A DNA stretch of 26,064 bases from a virus (IMGVR_UViG_3300031566_000319:1-26064), one strand, 5' to 3'. Counted from the stretch's first letter, positions 16,461 through 24,419 are shown. Translations and numbers: made by a program. Notes: a model not told the origin generated them from the letters alone.

Positions 16461-17032
16461 TCCCTGGCAGTGACAAGGGGCCGACCTACCTGGCCCTCTA
16501 CGACCGCTACTTCGAGACTCTCCGCGATAAGCCCGTGAAGCTCCTCGAGATGGGCATTGCGAATGGTGCATCCCTTCGCTACTGGGCTGACTACTTCCCC
16601 AAGGGGAAGATCGTGGGTCTCGATCTCGAGCCGCCTGCCATCAAGCACCCCCGCATCAGGACGGTGAAGGGCAACCAGTCTGACGCAGCCGCTCTCGATG
16701 CCTGCGGCGACTCCTTCGACATCATCATCGACGACTGTGCCCACATCGGTGTGGCCGCGAGGGCGTCCTTCGCGCACTTGTTCCCCAAGGTCGTGTCGGG
16801 TGGCATCTATGCCATCGAGGACTGGGGCACCGGGTACTGGTCGAACTGGGTTGACGGGGCTGCCTTTAGGCCTGGACACAACGCTGGCATGGTGGGTTTC
16901 GTCAAGGATCTCTTCGACCGGGTGTCCATCAACGACATCACCAGGGGCAGCTTCGAGGGTCACTCGGACGAGCAGTCGGACATCGAGTCCATGACCCTCA
17001 TCAACGGCCTGGTGGTCGTGGTCAAGGCATGA
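16457..17032 (+). CDS. Class I SAM methyltransferase, sugar O-methyltransferase-like (191 aa)
   Basis: The GTG at 16457 is chosen because it overlaps the previous stop (GTGA) and has CAGGAG six bases upstream; the in-frame ATG at 16379 would overlap the glycosyltransferase by 80 bases. Motif I is LLEMGIANGASLRYW (29-43), then IVGLDLEP, a GNQSD turn, DIIIDDCAHI (88-97) and GGIYAIEDW (115-123). This set resembles macrolide-sugar O-methyltransferases of the MycE type. It may cap or modify the same glycan as the FkbM-like enzyme. Acceptor unknown. Confidence 0.82.
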   Translation: MIPGSDKGPTYLALYDRYFETLRDKPVKLLEMGIANGASLRYWADYFPKGKIVGLDLEPPAIKHPRIRTVKGNQSDAAALDACGDSFDIIIDDCAHIGVAARASFAHLFPKVVSGGIYAIEDWGTGYWSNWVDGAAFRPGHNAGMVGFVKDLFDRVSINDITRGSFEGHSDEQSDIESMTLINGLVVVVKA

Positions 17033-17727
17033 TCCCCGTCCTTGCCACCCCCGTCCTGGATCGATACGACCTTCTCGCGAACATGGAGAAGAGCGTGGAC
17101 GTGGACGTGGAGCGGTACTACATCGTCGACAACGGTGGTCGGTACGGGGGAGAGAGCAGCCTGTTCGCCGACGTCGTCCATGTTTGTCGCCCCGGTGCCA
17201 ACCTTGGGTTTTCAGCCTCGATCAACCTGGCGATCAAGGCCAACCTCATGGCTCCCTGGTGGCTGTTCGTCAATGACGACATCGTCTTTGGTCCTGGTGA
17301 CCTGAAGGCCATGGAGGACCAGATGTGGGCCTCGAAGGACAAGCCGCTGATCGCAACGATGCAGACCTGTGCCTTCGCCGCCTTCGCAATCAATGACGCT
17401 GCCCTGGAGCTGACGGGATGGTTCGACGAGAACTATCACCCTGCCTATTGCGAGGACTGTGACATTTCATGGCGAGCAACCCGCAAGGGTGTGAAGTTCG
17501 TCGATATACCGGGAGCTACTCGTCATCTTGGCAGCCAGACAATCGGCGGGAACCGCAAGCGCAGGGATGAGAACAACCGGACCTACCCCATCAACGTCAA
17601 GTATCACCGCGAGAAGTGGGGAGGAGCTCCAAGGCAGGAGGTGTACGAGACGCCCTACAACCAGGGTGGTGACTCTTTCCTTACCACTGCCCCGAGACTC
17701 AGCCGTCTACGAGAGCTAGTCTGGTAG
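17029..17727 (+). CDS. Family 2 glycosyltransferase, rhamnosyltransferase-like (232 aa)
   Basis: The start lies in an ATGA overlap. Recognisable GT2 elements are VERYYIVDNGG, the RPGANLGFSASINLAI helix (57-69), the metal-binding NDDI after WWLFV (79-85), and FDENYHPAYCEDCDISWRATRKG (132-154) with the acidic catalytic cluster. The N-L-G-F...F-D-E-x-[FY]...E-D-x-D-x-x-x-R pattern is typical of bacterial rhamnosyl- and related transferases. It has no membrane segment. With the other transferases it can build a short oligosaccharide; sugar identity is not inferable. Confidence 0.87.
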   Translation: MIPVLATPVLDRYDLLANMEKSVDVDVERYYIVDNGGRYGGESSLFADVVHVCRPGANLGFSASINLAIKANLMAPWWLFVNDDIVFGPGDLKAMEDQMWASKDKPLIATMQTCAFAAFAINDAALELTGWFDENYHPAYCEDCDISWRATRKGVKFVDIPGATRHLGSQTIGGNRKRRDENNRTYPINVKYHREKWGGAPRQEVYETPYNQGGDSFLTTAPRLSRLRELVW

Positions 17728-17750
17728 CGGACGCGACAAAGGAGAGCTCG

Positions 17751-17948
17751 ATGAGCGACACCAAGCGAAAGTGGAAGACGGATCCCCTGGAGAAGTTCAC
17801 GGACATCATCTCTCCGGAGGAGTACAGGAAGCACGGCATCAGGCGTCATCTTCCGCCTATCGCACCGTATCGCCCCTTTGATCCGACGGGTGACCTGGAG
17901 CTTCGTCGAGAAGTCGACGACAAGTTCCGCATCAAGCGCACGAAGTAG
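17751..17948 (+). CDS. Small charged hypothetical protein (65 aa)
   Basis: AAAGGAG lies some eight bases before the ATG, a good ribosome site. The product is strongly charged (MSDTKRKWKTDPLEKF, then HGIRRHLPPIAPYRPFDPTG, ending DDKFRIKRTK) with a Pro-rich centre and no hydrophobic core of note. It may be partly disordered. I do not recognise it. It sits inside the sugar cassette but could equally be an unrelated insert. Confidence 0.62.
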   Translation: MSDTKRKWKTDPLEKFTDIISPEEYRKHGIRRHLPPIAPYRPFDPTGDLELRREVDDKFRIKRTK

Positions 17949-17951
17949 CTC

Positions 17952-17980
17952 TTGCCCCGCGCATTGCGTTCGCGTATCGT
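17952..17980 (+). promoter_or_regulatory. Possible sigma-70-type promoter
   Basis: TTGCCC (17952-17957) and TATCGT (17975-17980) are separated by 17 bases; each matches the consensus at four of six positions. It lies at the start of the longest non-coding gap in the window (164 bases), upstream of the GT4 gene and the head module. This is a weak match and unproven. Confidence 0.3.
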
Positions 17981-17997
17981 TCATCGAAGTTGAAGGG

Positions 17998-18048
17998 CGA
18001 ACCGCGCAGGTTCGGCAAGCCGATCGGCGGCGTGAGTACGCTATGTAC
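17998..18048. other. Cluster of three dyad symmetries in the 164-base gap
   Basis: The gap 17949-18112 holds three inverted repeats in 51 bases: CGAACC/GGTTCG around a five-base loop (17998-18014), the perfect palindrome GCCGATCGGC (18019-18028), and GTAC/GTAC around five bases (18036-18048). They could be operator half-sites or leader RNA structure. No tRNA or open reading frame is convincing here. Confidence 0.45.
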
Positions 18049-18112
18049 GACGCGCCCTTCCTCCCCTACACCAGAGACCGGCTAGAGCCATGCTCGCCGG
18101 ACGGAGGCTTCT

Positions 18113-19381
18113 TTGGCTCGTGTTCTGTGGCTGGGTGACGCTGGATGCACCACTGGGTTCGGCACCGTCTCCCATGCGATCGGTGATCGCCTGGTAGATG
18201 TGTATGGACACGACGTCCATACGTTGGCGACGAACTATCGCGGCGACCATTGGCCGACATCAATGAAGCTCTACGTCCCGACTCTGCGTGATCAAAGGGA
18301 CGTCTATGGCGTCACCAGGTTCGTGGAGATGCTCGGTAAGGTCGGCCCAGAGGTCGTCATCTCGCTCAACGATCCACTTGTCCTGCTGCGGCACCTGTTC
18401 AAGAACAGCCACGACAAGGTGCTCTCGCTCGCCAGGTATGCGCCCATCCTTGCCTACTTTCCCGTTGATGGACTGAACTACCCGGGAGTGGTCAGCAGGA
18501 TCCCTGATCTGGTCAGCGCGTTGGAGCCGCTCGAAGGGGCCAGGACCCCGAAGCCGTTCCTTCTTCCGATCGTGATGAGCAAGTTCGGCAACACGACGTT
18601 CCCGAATGCTCCGCTCGTCTACCACGGCATCGACACCGAGACCTTCCGACCGGTCACGATGCGGCCGACGACGATGTCCAACGGGGCCATCATCAAGTCC
18701 AAGGCTGACGCCAAGCGTGCCCTGGAGCTCCCCGATGACTGCATCCTCGCGGTCCGGGTCGATCGCAACAGCCAGCGGAAGAACTACGCGGACTCGGTCA
18801 AGGCCCTTGTTCCGGTGATGCAGAAGGAGCCCAAGCTCCACGTCTGGTTCCACGCCAAGGCTGAGGACAGTGTTGGCATCGACTTCAACCTTCTCGTGTC
18901 CAGGTTCCCCGATGTCCAGGACAGGTTCCACTGGCCGGGGATGTTCGACACCACGATCGGCTGGAACCTCGAAGACCTGGTGACGGTCTACAACGCTGGG
19001 GACTTCTTCCTCAGCACCTCTGGCGGTGAGGGCTTCGGCCTGACGCTCGGTGAGGCTCTCGCGTGTGAGCTACCGGTCATCGCCATGAACGTATCGGCAA
19101 TCCCTGAGGTCGTTGGCCCAGGTGGCGTGTTGCTCGAGCCCGACCGGACCTATGTGCCGCTCTCGGGACAGGACAATTGGCTTCCCAATGTGGAGGCTTT
19201 CACCGGCGCAATCCGAAAGATGGTCAGCTCCAAGGGAGCCAGACGTGATCTCGGTAAAGCCGGACGGAAGCACGTCGTCGAGTCCTTCTCGTGGGACGAG
19301 GCAGCGAACCGCTTCGATCAACTCATTACTAGCGTGGTCCAGAAGGCCTCTGGAGATGCCACGCCAGGAGGCGCTTCGTGA
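18113..19381 (+). CDS. GT-B (family 4-like) glycosyltransferase (422 aa)
   Basis: The TTG start at 18113 follows CGGAGG by five bases. The N-terminal half has a GT4-type opening with glycine loop (RVLWLGDAGCTTGFGTVSHAI). The hinge region reads VYHGIDTETFRP (169-180), and the donor-binding half shows RVDRNSQRKN (215-224), then GGEGFGLTLGEALACELPVIA (304-324), where E306 and E314 form the E-x7-E motif. IPEVVG follows. This is a retaining-type glycosyltransferase acting on a nucleotide-sugar. It closes the sugar cassette and overlaps the prohead protease start by four bases, so it is co-expressed with head genes, in keeping with glycosylation of virion parts (inference). Confidence 0.87.
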   Translation: MARVLWLGDAGCTTGFGTVSHAIGDRLVDVYGHDVHTLATNYRGDHWPTSMKLYVPTLRDQRDVYGVTRFVEMLGKVGPEVVISLNDPLVLLRHLFKNSHDKVLSLARYAPILAYFPVDGLNYPGVVSRIPDLVSALEPLEGARTPKPFLLPIVMSKFGNTTFPNAPLVYHGIDTETFRPVTMRPTTMSNGAIIKSKADAKRALELPDDCILAVRVDRNSQRKNYADSVKALVPVMQKEPKLHVWFHAKAEDSVGIDFNLLVSRFPDVQDRFHWPGMFDTTIGWNLEDLVTVYNAGDFFLSTSGGEGFGLTLGEALACELPVIAMNVSAIPEVVGPGGVLLEPDRTYVPLSGQDNWLPNVEAFTGAIRKMVSSKGARRDLGKAGRKHVVESFSWDEAANRFDQLITSVVQKASGDATPGGAS

Positions 19382-20673
19382 CCACTACTACCCCGGCCTT
19401 CCGTTGGAAGGGACTCGATGCCATCGATGAGGCTGTTGCCGTTGTCGATGACCTCGCCCCGGATCAGCTCAAGCAGATCATGGACCTGCCGGAGCTGAAG
19501 ATCATCACTGATGCCTTCAAGACGGACTCGGGTCTGGTCGATGGCATGGCGATGAAGACGCTGCATTGCACCGCGTCCTCGACGATCAAGGACCTGCACG
19601 GCGACTTCATGACCGAGGAGTGCGTCAAGGACATGGCGCGTCAGGCCAAGCAGAGCCTGACCATCTTCCTCAACCACAAGTACGACGCCCCGGAGGATGT
19701 CGGCGGTCGCGTGTATGCCGCAGACGCCCGTCCCACCGGTGAGCATGACAGCGAGGGCAAGGAGATCTGGGATCTCCACTACGACATCGCCCTCACCAGG
19801 AACAACTCCCGCGTCGAGCAGATCTATAAGATGGTCCGTGATGACGGCATCCGCCTTGGGATCTCCATTGGCGCGTACATCGTCGAGTACGACTACATCG
19901 ACAAGGAGGCTGGCTTCTGGGGCGGCCTCATCATCAACAAGGTCCTCCTCGTGGAGACCAGCGTTGTCGGTATCCCGGCCAACCAGCGGTCGTGGGTCCA
20001 GAACGGCGTGATCGCCATCGGCAAGAGCCTGGGCATCGCCGAGAAGCAGATCCGTCGGGTCTTCGACGGTAAGGAGGCAGCTCCCATGACGCTCAAGACT
20101 GCGTCACTCAACGACAACAGCATGATCACCACCACCACCGCCGACAACGTCATTCTCAATGAGACGGCGACGACCACGACAGAGCTCGTGATCGAGCAGG
20201 CGGATGACACCGAAACCACCAGCACCGAAGAGGTGCAGGAGGCTACCGAGGCCGCTCCCGAGACGGAGAGCCCGGCCGAGGAAACGACCGAGGAGACGAC
20301 CGAGGAGCCCGTCGTCGAGACCACCGAGGCTTCTGCCCCGGCTCTCGAGGTTGTCGCGCCCGAGATCGCCCTCTCGCTGAACGAAGGCAACACGCCGACC
20401 GTGGAGCTGGTTCTGGCCGCACTGGAGCAGGCAGCGGAGACGCTGACTGCTGTCCGGACGGAGAAGGCCACCCTCCAGGTCAAGTATGACGCGCTGCTGG
20501 AGGAGCGAGACCAGGCCATCAAGGACCGTGACGACGCCGCCGAGATCATCGCGATCGTTGCCAGGTCTCCACTCGGACGGAAGTCCCAGTTCGTGGCACC
20601 CGTGCAGACCTTCCGGTCTCGCTTCGGGGACATCTACGACGAGGCCTTCCTGAAGCTTTTGGAAAGTGAGTAA
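19378..20673 (+). CDS. Prohead protease fused to scaffold-like C-terminal region (431 aa)
   Basis: The GTG start follows AGGAGG by five bases. Residues 1-215 form an HK97-type prohead protease: the catalytic His is H100 in FLNHKYDAPEDVGGRV, the catalytic Ser is S163 in GISIGAYI, and the LLVETSVVGIPANQ strand completes the fold. Residues 255-330 are a Thr/Glu-rich acidic linker (repeated EETTEE-like runs). Residues 350-400 form a likely coiled coil (LVLAALEQAAETLTAVRTEKATLQVKYDALLEERDQ pattern), typical of the delta/scaffold domain. The protein therefore probably guides capsid assembly and then degrades itself. It overlaps the capsid gene start by eight bases. Confidence 0.9.
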   Translation: MTTTTPAFRWKGLDAIDEAVAVVDDLAPDQLKQIMDLPELKIITDAFKTDSGLVDGMAMKTLHCTASSTIKDLHGDFMTEECVKDMARQAKQSLTIFLNHKYDAPEDVGGRVYAADARPTGEHDSEGKEIWDLHYDIALTRNNSRVEQIYKMVRDDGIRLGISIGAYIVEYDYIDKEAGFWGGLIINKVLLVETSVVGIPANQRSWVQNGVIAIGKSLGIAEKQIRRVFDGKEAAPMTLKTASLNDNSMITTTTADNVILNETATTTTELVIEQADDTETTSTEEVQEATEAAPETESPAEETTEETTEEPVVETTEASAPALEVVAPEIALSLNEGNTPTVELVLAALEQAAETLTAVRTEKATLQVKYDALLEERDQAIKDRDDAAEIIAIVARSPLGRKSQFVAPVQTFRSRFGDIYDEAFLKLLESE

Positions 20674-21958
20674 CCCAACAATGGACCAGGACTTCCTGGC
20701 TCGCCTCAAGGCGGCCCTGGATGAGCTCGGCCCGGAGCTGGACAAGCAGAACGACGCGCCCCGTACCGCTTTGGCGGGCGTGGGTGAGGATCGCGACCAC
20801 GCGGCTCGCAAGTTCCTCAACAGCGACGATCAGCTTCAGCTTCGCCGATCTCTCCGGAAGCTGTCTGACAGCGAGCTCAACTCGTTCTTCAGCGTCCAGG
20901 CGCGGAAGAACAACCAGGGCATCCCTGTCGACCACTGGATGGCGGCAGGCGGGAACTCCAACTCGATCGCCCAGGCGTTCGAGCAGAACCCGCAGATCAC
21001 TCGCGCTCTCGACTCCACCGGTTCGGCACCGCTGATCCGGCAGGACCTGGAGCCGGTCATCTACGAGATGTTCATCCGGAACTTCCCGGCCTACGAGCGG
21101 TTCCCGAAGGAACCGGCCAACGGCCTCGTGCATGCCTACAACCGGACGACCTCGTTCGGTGGTGCGGCGTTCATGGGCGAGCTCGGAACGGTCACCGACT
21201 CGGTGGCGGTCTACGAGCGGGCGACGACCCCGATCACCATCCTCGCCACCCGGCGCGGCGTGACGATCAAGGCCGTGGCAGCCGTGAACGCGGGCGGCAT
21301 GGCATGGAACCCGGAGCAGATGGAGATGCAGGCAGCCCTGCGCGCCATCAGCTACACCATGCAGAAGACCATCTTCCAGGGCAACAGCACGGTCTCGACG
21401 GCCGCGTCTGATGGTTCTGACGAGGACGGCGCTTACGACGTGTACGCGTTCGACGGTCTCCGCAAGCTCCTCAAGGCCAACACCCTGGGTGTCGATCCGA
21501 CCGTCTCGACGGACATGCGCGGCGTGTTCAACGATGCGGTCATCGAGGCCATCCAGAGCGCGGGCTCCCCGAAGATCGCGTACCTGGATCCGCTCACCAA
21601 GGGCGTGTTCGACAAGCAGCAGGACAAGAACATCCGCTACTCGAACGAGTTCGTGGATGTGGGCGTCGGCGTCACGACCAACGTCGTGAACACCGCCAAC
21701 GGTCCGATCCCGCTGTTCATCGTTCCCGGCGACTCGATCGGCGAGTACACCTACAGCGGCGACACCGTCTCTGACGTGTACTTCCTCGATGAGAGTGTCT
21801 TCTCGATCCCCTACCTGGGGAGTGAGGGACCGACGATCCTCGACATTCCGATGGGTGTTGGCGGGCAGCTCACCCGCCAGTTCATCGTCTTCGGGATGTG
21901 GGGCTTCGCCGCCAAGGCCCTGCAGTTCAGCCGCAAGGTCCGGGTCACCCGCGAGTAG
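20666..21958 (+). CDS. Major capsid protein, HK97 fold (430 aa)
   Basis: This forms the icosahedral head shell. Residues 1-110 are helical and charged and may be the part removed by the protease (delta-like). The mature fold shows APLIRQDLEPVIYEMFIRNFPAYERFP (N-arm and E-loop region), ATTPITILATRRGVTIKAVA, a P-domain helix with LKANTLGVD, KIAYLDPLTKGVFDKQQ, and the C-terminal strand GMWGFAAKALQFSRKVRV. Position after the protease-scaffold gene is canonical. The GTG at 20666 overlaps the protease stop; an in-frame ATG at 20681 is an alternative, with GGAAAGTGAG ahead of it. A GC-rich hairpin follows the stop. Confidence 0.92.
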   Translation: MSNPTMDQDFLARLKAALDELGPELDKQNDAPRTALAGVGEDRDHAARKFLNSDDQLQLRRSLRKLSDSELNSFFSVQARKNNQGIPVDHWMAAGGNSNSIAQAFEQNPQITRALDSTGSAPLIRQDLEPVIYEMFIRNFPAYERFPKEPANGLVHAYNRTTSFGGAAFMGELGTVTDSVAVYERATTPITILATRRGVTIKAVAAVNAGGMAWNPEQMEMQAALRAISYTMQKTIFQGNSTVSTAASDGSDEDGAYDVYAFDGLRKLLKANTLGVDPTVSTDMRGVFNDAVIEAIQSAGSPKIAYLDPLTKGVFDKQQDKNIRYSNEFVDVGVGVTTNVVNTANGPIPLFIVPGDSIGEYTYSGDTVSDVYFLDESVFSIPYLGSEGPTILDIPMGVGGQLTRQFIVFGMWGFAAKALQFSRKVRVTRE

Positions 21959-21965
21959 TGATCCC

Positions 21966-21991
21966 GAGGGGGAGCTTCGCGGCTCCCCCTC
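21966..21991 (+). terminator. GC-rich hairpin after the major capsid gene
   Basis: A perfect 10-bp stem, GAGGGGGAGC (21966-21975) with GCTCCCCCTC (21982-21991), encloses the loop TTCGCG. No T-run follows, so it may be a partial terminator or a 3' RNA-stabilising structure. It starts eight bases after the capsid stop. Confidence 0.7.
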
Positions 21992-22009
21992 AACCCCTCT
22001 GGAGTTCTG

Positions 22010-22882
22010 ATGCCGCAGTACCTCACGCCCAGTCGCTACAGGATGATGGCTCTCGGCATCGATCTTTCCTCCAAGACCGATGCTGAACTTGGGTCGCTCA
22101 TTGCCTCGGCATCCTCCGAGGTCAACCGCTATTGCGCGGCTCCTCGTGGGCATGACTTCCGTGGTGGAACTGTCACCCGTGAGGAGCATCTCTGGGACGT
22201 CGGCAACACGCATCGTCGACCGTCCGGACGTCTCTGGCCGAAGCACGGGATGGGCGTCATGCCGATCACCTCGTGCGACCAGATCGACATCTACACGACC
22301 AAGACGAACTACGTCCGGTTTACGCCGAACAACATCTTCTACAACAGCAGGCTGGGATACGTTGAGCCCATTGCGGCTCCGATCACCACGGCCCTGTTCA
22401 CGTCGATCCCGCCCTGGCTCCTTACCTCACCTGTGGCGTACATCGACTACACCTATGCAACTGAGTACGAGGAGGCGGATGAGCTCCTGTACCCGATCGG
22501 CGGCAAGGCGTACCAGGCGATCAACCAGTTCTGGGCTGATGCCGACGTGACCGTAAAGGTCGATGGGGTGACGACCACGGCCTACACGGTCAACAGGACT
22601 GAGGGCCAGGTCATCTTCACCGATGTCCAGGACTCCAGCGCAGAGATCACGGTGTCCTATACCCACAAGATGGACTTCGCCATCGCGATGGCCACGGGCA
22701 TCATCGTGACCGACCTGCTTGGCTACTCGAACATCAATGCCTCTGGGCTCGGTGGCCTGTCTGGGATCCGCGTCGAGGAGATCGAGCTTCGCCAGAGCAG
22801 CAGGGCTGGCTACAACAACATCGATCTTCACCCTGCCGCCAAGCAGTACCTCGGTTCCTTCATCTACGTGAGCATGGTCTGA
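22010..22882 (+). CDS. Head-tail connector/adaptor with large beta insertion (290 aa)
   Basis: GGAG lies five bases before the ATG. The N-terminus (YLTPSRYRMMALGIDLSSKTDAELGSLIASASSEVNRYC) and C-terminal helices (DFAIAMATGIIVTDLLGYSNINAS) match the helical bundle of portal-attached connectors such as HK97 gp6, normally 100-150 residues. Between them, residues 50-215 form a beta-rich region with AYIDYTYATEYE and DVTVKVDGVTTTAYTVNR, an Ig-like insertion. GLSGIRVEEIELRQSS is a connector-like strand. Position directly after the capsid protein supports the call. The TGATG-type overlap links it to the next gene. Confidence 0.75.
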   Translation: MPQYLTPSRYRMMALGIDLSSKTDAELGSLIASASSEVNRYCAAPRGHDFRGGTVTREEHLWDVGNTHRRPSGRLWPKHGMGVMPITSCDQIDIYTTKTNYVRFTPNNIFYNSRLGYVEPIAAPITTALFTSIPPWLLTSPVAYIDYTYATEYEEADELLYPIGGKAYQAINQFWADADVTVKVDGVTTTAYTVNRTEGQVIFTDVQDSSAEITVSYTHKMDFAIAMATGIIVTDLLGYSNINASGLGGLSGIRVEEIELRQSSRAGYNNIDLHPAAKQYLGSFIYVSMV

Positions 22883-23250
22883 TGCCTGGTCTCATCAGTG
22901 ACCAGCTCATCGACAACCTGCGGGTGGTCGCCTACAAGCAGCTCGTGACGCCGGTGAAGATCCATCGCTCAGTGAAGAGCGAGGGAGCCTACGGAACGAT
23001 GGAGACCGACCAGGTCGTTCTCGAGACCGAGTGCTGGTACAAGCCAGCCTTCAAGGGCGAGCTTGTCCTGCAGCCTGGTCGCATGATCGCCAACCCGTCG
23101 AACGCAGAGTTCAGGTTCAGGTGGGGAACGGACATCCGGGTTGGCGACAGGCTCGAGGTTGCTGGCATCACCAACAACATCGTCCAGGACACCAACATCG
23201 GGGCCACGATCTCCCTCTATCTCAAGGCATGGACGAATGTGACTGAGTGA
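22882..23250 (+). CDS. Head closure (stopper)-like protein (122 aa)
   Basis: The start overlaps the previous stop. The protein has a short helical N-terminus (LISDQLIDNLRVVAYKQL) and then a small beta barrel (VKIHRSVKSEGAYG, ECWYKPA, EFRFRWGTDIRVGDRLEVAGITNNIVQDTN). The R-V-G-D-R-L-E-V-x-G stretch is typical of stopper or head-completion proteins that seal the connector. Order in the cluster (connector, stopper, tail completion, tail terminator, tube) supports it. Fold-level rather than family-level recognition. Confidence 0.7.
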   Translation: MPGLISDQLIDNLRVVAYKQLVTPVKIHRSVKSEGAYGTMETDQVVLETECWYKPAFKGELVLQPGRMIANPSNAEFRFRWGTDIRVGDRLEVAGITNNIVQDTNIGATISLYLKAWTNVTE

Positions 23251-23945
23251 TGGCTAACTCTGAAGTCGACATCGACGAGAGCGCGCTCTACGGCATGTTC
23301 GACCAGGTCCTGATTGGTCTCGAGGGTCTCGCCAACGAGGTGGCCGAAACCGCAAGGCACAAGGCACCTGGGTATGGCAAGAAGTCGCGGGCCAAGGACA
23401 TCTCCCTTGACTTTCGGAAGGTCAAGAACCTTCCTGTCGGTCAGCACGACTATGTCCGGCCGCAGCTCCAGGACTCGACAGGCGAGTATCGAAGCGTCGA
23501 TTACAACCCCGATGTCGAGCAGTTCGTCCTTGGTGAGCTCAAGAAGCGAGAGAGCGGTCTCTATGAAGTCTACGGGTCCATCCCCAGCAAGAAGCGTGGA
23601 AAGACCGTCGACTACCCGATCGCCAATGCCAGGGCGATCATGAAGCCGACCGGCAGAAGGATCGAGACCAGGGAAGTCTATGGCGACATCGTCACGCATG
23701 AGCGCGAGATGGCCCCGGTCAAGCTGGTCACAGGTAAGCATCTGTGGGAATCGATCACCGTGGATGTCCATTCCACCGGTGATGCCAGTTGGGAGGCCGT
23801 CATCTCGGCTGACAAGTCCTACGCCTGGTATGTCGAGAAAGGTCTCGGACCGGGCCAGGAGAAGCGCACACCTGCCTACTTCATGGAAGGTGCGCTCGCT
23901 GAACATGCTGCCGACATTGAGTCCGGCAACATCCTCAAGAGGTAA
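23250..23945 (+). CDS. Neck/tail-completion protein, HK97 gp10-like (231 aa)
   Basis: The ATG at 23250 overlaps the previous TGA; the GTG at 23247 is one codon upstream and equally possible. The N-terminal helix (LYGMFDQVLIGLEGLANEVAETARHKAPGYGKKSRAKD) ends in the A-P-x-x-x-G-x-x-x-[RK] pattern of gp10-like tail-completion proteins. The C-terminal part (VISADKSYAWYVEKGLGPGQEKRTPAYFMEGALAEHAADI) shows the usual [YA]-x-x-x-[VH]-E-x-G...F-[ML]-x-x-A signature. The central 100 residues are extra relative to the usual 110-150 residue family. It probably joins head and tail. Confidence 0.75.
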   Translation: MANSEVDIDESALYGMFDQVLIGLEGLANEVAETARHKAPGYGKKSRAKDISLDFRKVKNLPVGQHDYVRPQLQDSTGEYRSVDYNPDVEQFVLGELKKRESGLYEVYGSIPSKKRGKTVDYPIANARAIMKPTGRRIETREVYGDIVTHEREMAPVKLVTGKHLWESITVDVHSTGDASWEAVISADKSYAWYVEKGLGPGQEKRTPAYFMEGALAEHAADIESGNILKR

Positions 23946-23951
23946 CCGGCG

Positions 23952-24389
23952 ATGGCAACAGGCGTCGGGCCTATCAAGCAGGCCTTCGTGAGAGCACTCC
24001 GGGATATCACAGCTCTGAAGGCTGCGGTTGGGAGTGACGGTTTCTACGAAGGCATCACGCTCGCTGGGGCCAGCTACCCCTACGTCATATACAGCTTGGG
24101 CTCCATGTACCGATCACGCCAGTTCGGTAATGAGGGCTCGCTGAAGGCGTCGATCGACTGCTGGGTCGTGAGCCGTGATCAAGTCGAGGCCCATAACCTC
24201 GACCAGCTCGTTCTCGATGGCATGGAAGACGTGACGCTTGACTTCACGGGGACCGTTACATCGGGCTATGAGCCATCCACCCTGCTCTGTCATCGGACAA
24301 GCGACATGTCGTTGACGAATCTCGATGACGCAGGGAACAAGGTCTACCAGGTCGGTGGCAACTACCAGATCTGGACTGACCGGCTGTAA
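23952..24389 (+). CDS. Tail terminator-like protein (145 aa)
   Basis: AAGAGG lies some eight bases before the ATG. The protein starts with a helix (PIKQAFVRALRDITALKAAVG), continues with YPYVIYSLGS and SLKASIDCWVVSRDQVEAHNLDQLVLDGM, and ends with a strand YQVGGNYQIWTD. This helix-strand-strand-helix plan is that of DUF3168-like tail terminator proteins, which cap the tail tube on the head side. The position right before the tube gene is the standard one. Confidence comes from fold and order. Confidence 0.74.
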   Translation: MATGVGPIKQAFVRALRDITALKAAVGSDGFYEGITLAGASYPYVIYSLGSMYRSRQFGNEGSLKASIDCWVVSRDQVEAHNLDQLVLDGMEDVTLDFTGTVTSGYEPSTLLCHRTSDMSLTNLDDAGNKVYQVGGNYQIWTDRL

Positions 24390-24405
24390 CTGCCGAAACA
24401 GGCAG
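24390..24405 (+). other. Small hairpin before the tail tube gene
   Basis: CTGCC (24390-24394) pairs with GGCAG (24401-24405) around GAAACA, beginning right after the tail terminator stop. It precedes the AGAAGG ribosome site of the tube gene and could help insulate or stabilise its message. Only five base pairs, so weak. Confidence 0.35.
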
Positions 24406-24419
24406 AAGGCGACCCTCTC

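Noticed and set aside
16379-17032. ATG at 16379 as start of the second methyltransferase
   Set aside because: It would overlap the glycosyltransferase by 80 bases; the GTG at 16457 has a ribosome site and a GTGA junction.
17949-18112. tRNA gene in the 164-base gap
   Set aside because: A GGTTCG segment recalls a T-arm, but no acceptor stem or anticodon arm can be formed around it.
20546-22246. Antisense open frame of 566 codons over protease and capsid genes
   Set aside because: A GC-rich shadow frame opposite two confidently identified virion genes, with composition typical of reverse-strand artefacts.
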